From assembly GCA_964516325.1 (NCBI GenBank), contig CAZFAP010000053.1, forward strand, positions 1-26,449: 26,449 nucleotides of DNA, read 5' to 3'. The notes under the pieces were generated by a model that was not told where the DNA came from, made no database searches, and worked only from the letters and a program-made list of their open reading frames with translations. Position numbers and translations under genes: made by a program. How positions within the stretch are numbered: position 1 is the stretch's first letter; each line of letters begins with the position of its first letter. Source of the stretch: CAZFAP01 sp964516325 (GTDB lineage: Bacteria > Auribacterota > JABMQX01). Shown here one piece after another: positions 14,757 through 21,694 of this stretch.

Positions 14757-16373
14757 TCAGCCAATCTTTTCGGTGACCGTTCGCGGGACGACGAATTGAA
14801 GGAGATAGTCAGGCCCGCCAGCTTTCGATCCGATCCCGGACATCTTGAATCCGCCGAACGGCTGCCGGTTGACCATGGCGCCGGTGATTTTCCTGTTAAT
14901 ATAGAGGTTGCCGATCTTGAACTCCCTTGCAACCCGCTTGATCGTCTCTCGACTGCGAGAGTAGAGCCCGCCCGTCAGGGCGTAATCCGTGCCGTTCGCA
15001 ATTTCGAGCGCCTCGTCTAAATCTTTCGCGCGGATGACGCTCAGTACCGGTCCGAAGATTTCCTCCTGCGCGATCACCGCCTGTGGCAGGACGTCCGCAA
15101 AAATCGTCGGACTAACGTAATATCCCTCTTTTGCCAGAGCCGAAACGTCCCTTTGCAGGACGAGCCGCGCTTCCTTCTTTCCGGTCTCGATATAGCGTAG
15201 AACCGTCTTCCGGGCAGATTCACTGATGAGAGGGCCAAGGAAAGCGTCGGGGTCTTCTGCGGGACCGATCGTCAGGTGGGACGCCCTCTCGATCAGAATG
15301 TCCAAGAAATTCTTATAAACGCCCTTCAACACAATCGTGCGGGAACACGCGGAGCATTTCTGCCCCTGATACCCGTAAGCGGAAACCACTGTCCCGGACG
15401 CCGCGGCCTCGAGGTCGGCATCCTCCGCTACGATAATGGCGTTTTTTCCGCCCATCTCCGCGATCACCCTCTTGATCCCTTTTTGTCCCTTTCGGGTATC
15501 GGCTGCCAAACGATTGATGTGTAGCCCGACCTCGCGGGAGCCGGTAAACGCAATCATGTCAACGTCGGGGTGCGAAACGAGAGAATCGCCGATCTCGTCT
15601 CCTCTTCCGGGAACAAAATTCAGAACCCCGGGCGGCAGACCCGCCCTGTTCAAAATATCTACCATAATGGCGCCCGTTACCGGAGACTCGCCCGACGGCT
15701 TGAAGACCACTGTGTTCCCTGCCGCGAGCGCCCCCGTTACCATCCCTACCGCAATAGCCAGCGGAAAATTCCATGGGGAAATGACCACACAAACGCCGCG
15801 AGGTTCATAAAAATACTCGTTCGTTTCGCCCGGCACGTCGAATCGAAGAGAGGGCTCCAGCCTCAGCGCCTCCCGCGCGTAATACTCCAGGTAATCAATC
15901 CCCTCCGCGACATCCGCGTCGGCTTCCACCCAATTCTTCGCCACCTCATAGACTTGCCAGGCCGCCAACTCATATCGTCGCTGTCGCATTTCCTCGCCAG
16001 CTTGGAGCAGGATCCTGGCTCTTTCGAGGGCGGACACGTCCCTCCACGATTCAAAAGCCTCCCTCGCGGCCGCAATCGCTTTTTCGGCGTCCTCTTTGCT
16101 CGCTTTGCCGACCAGGCCGACCTGCTGCTTGATATGGCTCGGATTCAATGACGCCGACGTTTGAGCCGTCTTGACAGGCTTACCGTCAATGACGAGGAGG
16201 TACTCTTTGCCCAGTTGCCTGGCGACAGTCGCAAGAGCTCTTTTCATCTCCTCTCGAGTCTCTTCCCGAGAGAACGTCGCGAAAGGTATGCTTGAGAACG
16301 GTGGTACGCCTTTCGAAGCCGTATCCGCACCTGCTGCCCGCTGATTTCGTTCGATGCCCGCCGGATTTGTCAT
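14757..16373 (-). CDS. rocA: 1-pyrroline-5-carboxylate dehydrogenase
   Basis: Oxidises glutamate semialdehyde (from P5C) to glutamate with NAD, the second step of proline and arginine degradation. The 538-residue product starts at ATG 16373, just after GGAGGA; the frame stays open further upstream without similarity. RocA-type features are ISPWNFPLAI (199-208, Asn202), GNTVVFKPS (219-227), FTGSREVG (276-283), general base Glu306 in IAEMGGKN, and the family-specific GYQGQKCSACSR with catalytic Cys340. The C-terminus PFGGFKMSGIGSKAGGPDYL is the usual one. No proline dehydrogenase is fused or adjacent in the window. A long structured leader precedes it. Confidence 0.95.
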   Translation of the reverse strand: MTNPAGIERNQRAAGADTASKGVPPFSSIPFATFSREETREEMKRALATVARQLGKEYLLVIDGKPVKTAQTSASLNPSHIKQQVGLVGKASKEDAEKAIAAAREAFESWRDVSALERARILLQAGEEMRQRRYELAAWQVYEVAKNWVEADADVAEGIDYLEYYAREALRLEPSLRFDVPGETNEYFYEPRGVCVVISPWNFPLAIAVGMVTGALAAGNTVVFKPSGESPVTGAIMVDILNRAGLPPGVLNFVPGRGDEIGDSLVSHPDVDMIAFTGSREVGLHINRLAADTRKGQKGIKRVIAEMGGKNAIIVAEDADLEAAASGTVVSAYGYQGQKCSACSRTIVLKGVYKNFLDILIERASHLTIGPAEDPDAFLGPLISESARKTVLRYIETGKKEARLVLQRDVSALAKEGYYVSPTIFADVLPQAVIAQEEIFGPVLSVIRAKDLDEALEIANGTDYALTGGLYSRSRETIKRVAREFKIGNLYINRKITGAMVNRQPFGGFKMSGIGSKAGGPDYLLQFVVPRTVTEKIG

Positions 16374-16414
16374 GTCTTCCTCCGTGTGAATTCGTGGTCG
16401 AGTCCTGCCGCTTA

Positions 16415-16491
16415 CTGCAATGAAGATTTGCAGACGAAGAGGGGTTTGCGAGAGAAAAGCGCCCTCTTCGCTTGACCCCAAACGCGGGGTC
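16415..16491 (-). ncRNA. Candidate structured leader RNA of rocA: three tandem hairpins
   Basis: Reading the minus strand: hairpin 1 GACCCC/GGGGTC (16491-16486 with 16479-16474, 6-base loop); hairpin 2 CGAAGAGGG/CCCTCTTCG (16470-16462 with 16443-16435, 18-base loop); hairpin 3 CTGCAA/TTGCAG (16433-16428 with 16420-16415, 7-base loop). All stems are perfect, and the spacers are 3 and 1 bases. Loop 1 (GCGTTT) and loop 2 (ending GCAAAC) could pair over four bases. The structure ends about 41 bases before the rocA ATG. No T-tract follows, so any control would be translational or by protein binding. I do not match it to a known riboswitch. Confidence 0.45.
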
Positions 16492-16529
16492 TCTTCGGAC
16501 TCGGATGCTTGAGAACTAAATGTCCGCGC

Positions 16530-16558
16530 AGAATGCCAAAAGTTGATTGCTCCGTCAA
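16530..16558 (-). promoter_or_regulatory. Predicted promoter of rocA
   Basis: Minus strand TTGACG (16558-16553), 17-base spacer, CATTCT (16535-16530). The start site is near 16523, about 30 bases before the first leader hairpin. The -10 is weak. Confidence 0.35.
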
Positions 16559-16740
16559 GAAGTTTTGGACTTGGAAACCTCGAAGAAGACTTGCGGGGGA
16601 ATCTCACTTGGAAAGCGGTGTCTAAAACGGGCGCCAACGCAGGAGAATTTGTTTGTCAACGAAGAACCTCTCGAAAAGGGTAGAATGAGAAACGATTTTC
16701 CATCGTCAGCATTGGACTCGCGTGCAGAATAGGAGGCGCT

Positions 16741-17748
16741 ATGAGCAAATCGCATGGGCTTTTGTTTTTCTGGGGTGCCGCTCTTTCCCTCGTTGCCCTG
16801 GTCGGCTATGCCTTGGTAGGCTCTCCGCCGTCCTCCTCGACGAGTTCGCCGGAGTCTAACGGCCCTTTCCTACGAAAGACTCCGCCACAAGCTCTTGAGG
16901 CCATGAACCTCACGCGGCCTGACGAGCCTCCGGGGGATCGAACTGGGCTGAAGGTCCGCGCCGAAATCGTCGCCATCGGTGATGAGCTTTGCTATGGCAG
17001 GGTTTATGACACCAATTCATTCTGGATAGCCGACCAGGTTACTCGTCGAGGCGTTCTCGTTCAGAGAATTGTCTGCGTGCGCGACGACCCAGCCGACATC
17101 TCCTCCGTCTTGAAAGATGCACTGAACCGCAAACCGAGATTCATTTTCATCACAGGTGGTTTGGGGCATACCGAGGATGATAGGACCCGCGAGGCGCTTT
17201 CCGCCGTGACGGGGAGGAAGATCGTAAAGCGCCCGGACATGCTGGAGTTCATCGCCAGACAAAGAAAGGTCTCGGTCGAGCAACTTCCACCGCATTTCGC
17301 GACTTCAACGTCCTCGCTCGATGGCGCGAAGTGCTTGCCGAACCCAGCAGGCGTCTCCCCTGTTACCATAATTCAGCGAGGGACGACGGAAATTATCGCC
17401 ATGCCCGGACCGCCCCGCGAGGTCTATGCATGCTTCGCAGCGCACCTCGCTGAAATGGTTCAGCAGGCGACCGGCTATCACAGTTCCACGAGGCGCGTTG
17501 TCATCCCAATGCACGAATCCGAGCTTACGCCGCTGATGACGAAGGTGATGGCGGAAATTTCAGGAACGTATGTTAAGGCGCTCGTCGGAGGATTCAGGTC
17601 CGAGACCGGCATGCCCGTCGAGGTTATGGCATTCGCTGTGACTCAGGAAGCCTCCCGCAAGGCGTGTGATGAAGCCGTGGAAATGCTCCGCCAACTCGCC
17701 GCAGAAAAAGGCAAGAAACTGACAGACCTTCCCGAACAACGTGAATGA
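16741..17748 (+). CDS. Membrane-anchored CinA-type (MoCF, COG1058) nucleotide-binding domain protein
   Basis: 335 residues, ATG preceded by AGGAGG. Residues 7-27 (LLFFWGAALSLVALVGYALV) are a membrane anchor, followed by a Ser/Pro-rich linker to about residue 70. The rest is a CinA N-terminal module: EIVAIGDELCYGRVYDTNSFWIA (75-97), FITGGLGHTEDDRTREAL (136-153; the usual GLGPT has His143 for Pro) and MPGPPREV (221-228). A KH-like segment lies at about 255-325. The C-terminal CinA deamidase domain is absent. COG1058 domains are known as cytoplasmic ADP-ribose/nucleotide pyrophosphatases; an N-in anchor would put this one outside the membrane. The activity here is unknown. The next gene, an ABC permease, follows in the same direction. 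Confidence 0.85.
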   Translation: MSKSHGLLFFWGAALSLVALVGYALVGSPPSSSTSSPESNGPFLRKTPPQALEAMNLTRPDEPPGDRTGLKVRAEIVAIGDELCYGRVYDTNSFWIADQVTRRGVLVQRIVCVRDDPADISSVLKDALNRKPRFIFITGGLGHTEDDRTREALSAVTGRKIVKRPDMLEFIARQRKVSVEQLPPHFATSTSSLDGAKCLPNPAGVSPVTIIQRGTTEIIAMPGPPREVYACFAAHLAEMVQQATGYHSSTRRVVIPMHESELTPLMTKVMAEISGTYVKALVGGFRSETGMPVEVMAFAVTQEASRKACDEAVEMLRQLAAEKGKKLTDLPEQRE

Positions 17749-17799
17749 CCTGCCTTTCGACCCAGCACGAGGGCCTGACATCCCTGTCGGGGAAATGTG

Positions 17800-17827
17800 T
17801 TGATTTGCCGAACCCGTGTGATAACAT
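17800..17827 (+). promoter_or_regulatory. Possible promoter of the permease gene
   Basis: TTGATT (17800-17805), 16-base spacer, TAACAT (17822-17827). It lies in the gap between the CinA-like stop and the permease start and would give a leader of about 95 bases. Read-through from the upstream gene is equally possible. Confidence 0.35.
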
Positions 17828-17930
17828 CCTCGCACGACCGCCGAAAGAGCTTACGACATGCGCGATTCCACAAACGTCCGAGCATAGGCCGTCGGATAAC
17901 CCGGGGGCGGTTCACGCCGCGCGAGAGCTT

Positions 17931-18881
17931 ATGAAGGGCCAGTACTGCAACATTCTCAACCTCGTGATCGGGCTTGCCGTCATCTTCGGAATCATGGCGG
18001 CCCTCAGCCCCAAGGGACCGGATGGGGTACCGTTGCTGCTCAGCAAGAGCAATCTCCTCGTCATGCTCGGTTTCTGCACCTTCAATATCCTCCTCGGCGC
18101 CGGCATGACCTTCGCCATTCTCATCGGCGGAATTGACCTTTCCGTCGGGCGCTGCCTCGCTTTGAGCAACGTCCTTTTTGCCATCGTCCTGAACGCTTCC
18201 AATAGCATCGCTCTTGCGGCCGTTTCGGCTCTCCTTGCTGGCGCCGCCGTCGGTTTCTTGAACGGGATAATCACCGTCAAAGGGAGGATTCCCTCCTTCA
18301 TCGCCACCCTCGGAATGTACATGGTGTGCTGGGGACTCGCCTACGTCATCTCGGGCGGAGAGACGATAACAACCGGTGCGGAAGTTACCGACCGCCCCTT
18401 CGTGCAACGAGTTCTCCCTCTCGTGCCGGTCCTGGTGCCTGTAGCTGCCGTAGTCGTTGCCCATGTTCTCCTCAGCAGTTTCACATTCGGCCGATACGTT
18501 TATGCAGTCGGAGGAAATGTCGAAGCGGCGCGCCTTTCGGGCATTGCTGTGGACAGGGTTCAGGTTCTCGCCTTTGTCATCTGCGGCATGTGCGCCGGCG
18601 TCGGAGGGATTATCTACTGGGCAAAACTCGGAACCGGCAGTTCCCTCGCGGGCGAAGCGTTTGAGCTATACGCCATCGCAGCCGTCATCATCGGCGGCAC
18701 AAGCCTTTCCGGGGGAGAAGGCGCCGTGCTTGGAACCCTTATCGGTGCACTCATCATGGGCGTGCTGCGGGAGGGGTTGGTGATATTGCAGGTCAGTGAG
18801 CACTGGCAAAAAGTCGTTTTCGGAACGGTAATCATCGCTGCGGTCCTGTTCGATAGTCTCAGGAGAACACGCCGCGAGTAG
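17931..18881 (+). CDS. Ribose/sugar-type ABC transporter permease (RbsC family), orphan
   Basis: 316 residues from ATG 17931, the usual RbsC length, with about eight to ten membrane segments. The family block GMTFAILIGGIDLSVGRCLA lies near residue 70. NGIITVKGRIPSFIATLGMY, AVGGNVEAARLSGI and IIGGTSLSGGEGAVLGTLIG follow in the normal order. The frame is open back to an ATG at 17745 that overlaps the CinA-like stop (ATGA), but those 62 extra residues are hydrophilic and unlike the family, so the inner start is preferred. Its SD is weak (GAGAG). A working importer needs an ATPase (RbsA type) and a periplasmic binding protein; neither is adjacent. The substrate cannot be told. Confidence 0.88.
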   Translation: MKGQYCNILNLVIGLAVIFGIMAALSPKGPDGVPLLLSKSNLLVMLGFCTFNILLGAGMTFAILIGGIDLSVGRCLALSNVLFAIVLNASNSIALAAVSALLAGAAVGFLNGIITVKGRIPSFIATLGMYMVCWGLAYVISGGETITTGAEVTDRPFVQRVLPLVPVLVPVAAVVVAHVLLSSFTFGRYVYAVGGNVEAARLSGIAVDRVQVLAFVICGMCAGVGGIIYWAKLGTGSSLAGEAFELYAIAAVIIGGTSLSGGEGAVLGTLIGALIMGVLREGLVILQVSEHWQKVVFGTVIIAAVLFDSLRRTRRE

Positions 18882-18903
18882 CCCCGTCGAGCTGCAATCT
18901 CCG

Positions 18904-18959
18904 TTTCGGTCGCCGCTCTTCTGCGTCTCGCAGGCGACGCGTCCAACGCTGAGCCGAAA
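18904..18959 (+). other. Possible three-way-junction structure after the permease gene
   Basis: TTTCGG (18904-18909) pairs with CCGAAA (18954-18959). Inside are TCGC/GCGA (18910-18913 with 18934-18937) continuing to CTGCG/CGCAG (18921-18925 with 18929-18933), and GCGT/ACGC (18939-18942 with 18946-18949). No T-tract. Short stems in GC-rich DNA can arise by chance. Confidence 0.3.
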
Positions 18960-18986
18960 ACCAGTGGTAGAGCGGCAAATATCCGC

Positions 18987-19015
18987 TTGACTTGAGAGGG
19001 AGGATTTGCTAACCA
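18987..19015 (+). promoter_or_regulatory. Possible promoter of the HicB-like gene
   Basis: TTGACT (18987-18992), 17-base spacer ending TGC, TAACCA (19010-19015): good -35, extended but poor -10. The start site is near 19022. A small hairpin AGCGG/CCGCT (18971-18987) touches the -35. Confidence 0.35.
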
Positions 19016-19117
19016 ATAGTCTCGATGACAGTCGCTAATGGGCGGTAGGTTCTGTGAGGACGTCGCCCGAGGGGCGTACGACGCATGAGGCCACGTTTGG
19101 TGAACCCTTGGAGTTGA

Positions 19118-19381
19118 ATGACTGAAATGCACCTCACGATCGAAGTTCGAGGGCAGACGCACGGAGAATATCAAGCGTATTGTCCCGAAGTTGGAGTCTC
19201 GTGCCGAGGGCGCTCGTTGGAGGATGTCCTCAAGCGGATCACGGATTTGCTGTCGTTTTACTTCTCGGCCGTCGAGGACGGTGAAATGCCCACGGAAGAA
19301 AAAGTGGAGCTTACAAAGCGTTTAAGCGTCTATCTCAAGGGCAAAAACCTGTTCGTGCCTCGAGACCCGAAGATTCACTGA
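19118..19381 (+). CDS. Small HicB-like (UPF0150 fold) protein
   Basis: 87 residues; TTGGAG lies five bases before the ATG. The N-terminal half fits the HicB/UPF0150 pattern: a strand (LTIEVRGQ), YQAYCPEVGVSCRGRSLEDVL with the Pro-Glu turn, then a helix (KRITDLLSFYFSAV). HicB proteins are usually antitoxins of the RNA-cleaving HicA, with a C-terminal DNA-binding segment. Here no HicA-sized gene lies on either side, and the C-terminus (KRLSVYLKGKNLFVPRDPKIH) is not a clear helix-turn-helix or ribbon-helix-helix. It may be a solitary HicB-fold protein. The tRNA-Asn gene begins 43 bases downstream. Confidence 0.65.
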   Translation: MTEMHLTIEVRGQTHGEYQAYCPEVGVSCRGRSLEDVLKRITDLLSFYFSAVEDGEMPTEEKVELTKRLSVYLKGKNLFVPRDPKIH

Positions 19382-19423
19382 TTCCGTCGGAGTTCAGGAT
19401 AGAAAAGCAGAGTTTTTCGTAAT

Positions 19424-19496
<73 letters not shown>

Positions 19497-19507
19497 AGAA
19501 ATATGTG

Positions 19508-19530
19508 CCCGCCGCTGTGGCGGGGTTTTT
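19508..19530 (+). terminator. Rho-independent terminator after tRNA-Asn
   Basis: CCCGCC (19508-19513), loop GCTGT, GGCGGG (19519-19524), then G and TTTTT (19526-19530). Perfect 6-base GC stem directly after the tRNA. Confidence 0.85.
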
Positions 19531-19857
19531 ACTGCTCGTTAAGCCTATACCCATTCGCCCTCGCCAACACCCGGCGGCCCGCACCAGTAATCCCTGAGTT
19601 TTGGGTGGACAACGAAGCGTCAGGGCGAAAGCCGGCTCGGAAGGAAAGTGGCATCCCGCCCCGCCCTTGGCGGGGGACCCGTGGAGAATCATGGGCGGGA
19701 TGCCCATGCCACAACTAAACCTCCACTTTTGCCATCCGGGGCAGTCCCGCCACGGCCCGAAAGTGCCCCCTTACGCCCGCCAGCCAATTGTCCTTGCAAA
19801 AGAGGAGCAGGTCTTCTAACCTCACCCCGACGACGTTCGACCGCTTTTCGCACAGCA
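19531..19857. other. Intergenic region before comB
   Basis: 327 bases without a credible gene. It holds copy 2 of the palindromic repeat (19648-19712). A weak promoter candidate for comB is TTGCAA (19794-19799), 17 bases, TAACCT (19817-19822). The comB frame is open through this stretch but without family similarity. Confidence 0.55.
19648..19712. repeat. Palindromic element with GTGGCAT/ATGCCAC ends, copy 2
   Basis: 65 bases with terminal inverted repeats GTGGCAT (19648-19654) and ATGCCAC (19706-19712), inner CCCGCCCCGCCC and GGGCGGGAT, and the central GGGGGACCC. Its right part corresponds to copy 1 (4161-4227), both ending in GATGCCCATGCCAC. It sits between the tRNA-Asn terminator and comB. 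Confidence 0.7.
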
Positions 19858-20607
19858 ATGAGAATAGACGTAGCCTTCACTCCTCATGATTTGAAAACCC
19901 GCACGGCGTCGGGGGTCTGTGTGATCGTGGACGTCCTCCGCGCAAGCTCGTCAATTGTCACGGCGTTGGCGAATGGCTGTGCAGGCATTTACCCGATTGC
20001 CGAGCTTTCCGACGCTTTCCTATTTGCCAACGGAGTGGACATTCTGGCGTGCGGTGAGAGAAATGGAGTGAGAATCCCCGGCTATCATTTAGGCAACTCT
20101 CCCGCAGAATTCACCAAGCAGGCCGTTGCTGGCAAGCGACTCGTGATGTGTACCACGAATGGCACACGCGCGATTCGGGCAGGGGCTGGCTTCCGCCGGG
20201 CTTTCGTTGGCTGCTTTCTGAATGCCCCTGCCGTAAGTTCTCTCGTCGAAAAGGAAAGCGCCGACGTAACGGTAATCTGTGCCGGCCGAGAAGGACAATT
20301 CTCCCTCGAGGACACGCTCAGCGCTGGGATGATTCTATCAGAGCTGGACGGTCAGAGGTCTGACACGGCCGTCGCTTCGGCTGCACTATTTAAGGCGTGC
20401 CGAGAGCGGCTGGAGCAGTCGCTTCTCGAGTCTCAACACGGAAGCTTTCTCCGGCAAATTGGTTTCGCAGAAGACGTTCGTTATTGCGCGGCGACGGGGA
20501 TTAGCAACGTGATTCCGGAGGTTTTCCCGTCGGGAGAAGCAGTTCCCTACGATCTCGTTATCAAGCCGGTAAACAGAAAGGCCCTTGCAGAGGGAAGTGA
20601 GCGATGA
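19858..20607 (+). CDS. comB: ComB family 2-phosphosulfolactate phosphatase
   Basis: 249 residues. ComB removes phosphate from 2-phosphosulfolactate; it was first described in archaeal coenzyme M synthesis, and many bacteria carry homologues. Family blocks are VDVLRASSSIVTAL (24-37), ACGERNGVRIPGYHLGNSP (64-82), TTNGTRA (99-105) and CAGREGQFSLEDTLSAG (141-157), with several acidic residues that bind Mg2+. ATG 19858 is chosen because family similarity starts there (MRIDVAFTP); no clear SD is visible. The stop overlaps the ltaE start (ATGA). No comA or comC gene is in the window, so the substrate in this organism is uncertain. Confidence 0.9.
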   Translation: MRIDVAFTPHDLKTRTASGVCVIVDVLRASSSIVTALANGCAGIYPIAELSDAFLFANGVDILACGERNGVRIPGYHLGNSPAEFTKQAVAGKRLVMCTTNGTRAIRAGAGFRRAFVGCFLNAPAVSSLVEKESADVTVICAGREGQFSLEDTLSAGMILSELDGQRSDTAVASAALFKACRERLEQSLLESQHGSFLRQIGFAEDVRYCAATGISNVIPEVFPSGEAVPYDLVIKPVNRKALAEGSER

Positions 20608-21644
20608 TTGATTTCCGAAGCGATACCGTAACGAAGCCGACCCCACAGATGCTTGCCGCGATGATGAACGCGGAAGTGGGGGATGATGTCATGGGAGAGG
20701 ACCCGACCGCCGACCGTCTCCAGGAGAAAGTCGCGGCTCTCCTTGGGAAGGAGGCGGCGCTCTTTGTGCCGTCGGGGACCATGGCGAATCACGCCTCCAT
20801 CCGGTCCTGGACGGAGCATGGAGACGAAGTAATTATCCATAGGCTCTCGCACACGTACCTCTACGAGTCAGCCGCCGCTGCTGCGTTGTGCGGCGTGCAG
20901 TTCTGCCTGCTCGGAGGTCCCAGAGGCATCCTTGACCCGAACGAAGTTAGGGAAGCCGTGCGAGACCCCGAGAGGGACCATTTCCCGAGGACTCGAATGG
21001 TCATGGTCGAAAACACCCACAACATGGGTGGCGGCTCCATCTATCCCGTGCAGACCGTCAGAGAGATTTCGGAAGTCGCCAAAGAGAAAGGGCTGGTTCT
21101 GCACATGGACGGCGCGCGGCTCTTCAATGCGTGCGTAGCTGTGGGCGTTGCCCCGTCCGAATACTCCCGCCATGTTGATTCGTTGAGCATCTGCTTCTCC
21201 AAAGGGCTTGGCGCCCCCGTCGGCTCGGCAATCGCCGGAAGTAAGGACTTCATCAAACGAGCGCACCGGTTCCGGAAGATGTTCGGCGGCGGAATGAGGC
21301 AAATAGGCTACCTCGCGGCTGCCGCGATCTATGCTCTCGACAATCACGTCCAGAGGCTGGCCGAGGACCACGAAAACGCCCGCCTTTTAGGGAAGGCGAT
21401 TAGCGAACTCGACTGCTTCAGAGTTGACCCCGACGGGGTGGACACCAACATGGTCTTCTTCGATGTTGTGGCTGATGACCTGGACGCAGGGAAAGTCGTG
21501 GCTATGCTGCGAGCGGAAGGAGTGCTTGTCGGCGCCATCACGAGCCGAAGCATTCGAGCGGTCACCCACCTCGACGTAAGCCGTAAGGACGTGCTGAAAG
21601 CTATCGAGGTTTTCCGGAAGCTCTTTTCAAGGAGAACAGGGTAG
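20604..21644 (+). CDS. ltaE: Low-specificity L-threonine aldolase
   Basis: 346-residue fold-type I PLP enzyme that splits L-threonine or allo-threonine to glycine and acetaldehyde. Landmarks are FRSDTVTKPTPQMLAAM (4-20), VGDDVMGEDPT (25-35), FVPSGTMANH (54-63), ENTHNMGGG (136-144), HMDGARLFNA (167-176) and the PLP lysine Lys200 in SICFSKGLGAPVGS. The length is normal. It starts inside comB (4-base ATGA overlap), so the two are translated together. It is convergent with mreB, 50 bases apart, with no terminator recognised. Confidence 0.94.
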   Translation: MIDFRSDTVTKPTPQMLAAMMNAEVGDDVMGEDPTADRLQEKVAALLGKEAALFVPSGTMANHASIRSWTEHGDEVIIHRLSHTYLYESAAAAALCGVQFCLLGGPRGILDPNEVREAVRDPERDHFPRTRMVMVENTHNMGGGSIYPVQTVREISEVAKEKGLVLHMDGARLFNACVAVGVAPSEYSRHVDSLSICFSKGLGAPVGSAIAGSKDFIKRAHRFRKMFGGGMRQIGYLAAAAIYALDNHVQRLAEDHENARLLGKAISELDCFRVDPDGVDTNMVFFDVVADDLDAGKVVAMLRAEGVLVGAITSRSIRAVTHLDVSRKDVLKAIEVFRKLFSRRTG

Positions 21645-21694
21645 CTCCCTTCTCAAGCGTGAAAGCGCGGCTGGAGGCGAAGCGAGAATCGGGG

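Larger units (their letters stand above)
16374..16740. other. Divergent rocA / CinA-like intergenic region
   Basis: 367 bases without a gene. It contains the rocA leader with three tandem hairpins (16415-16491) and a predicted rocA promoter. Upstream of the plus-strand CinA-like gene there is a good -10-like TAGAAT (16681-16686), but only a badly spaced TTGTCA (16653-16658), so I do not call a promoter there. Confidence 0.6.

Noticed and set aside
16374..16637. N-terminal extension of rocA to 16637
   Set aside because: No RocA similarity, a strong GGAGGA fixes ATG 16373, and the stretch contains the leader hairpins.
17745..17930. Upstream ATG start for the permease (ATGA overlap with the CinA-like stop)
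   Set aside because: Adds 62 hydrophilic residues unlike RbsC, with no SD; the inner ATG gives the family length.
17643..18464. 273-residue minus-strand open frame
   Set aside because: Antisense to the CinA-like and permease genes; very charged, low-complexity composition.
18614..19174. 186-residue minus-strand open frame
   Set aside because: Shadow of the permease gene and its downstream gap.
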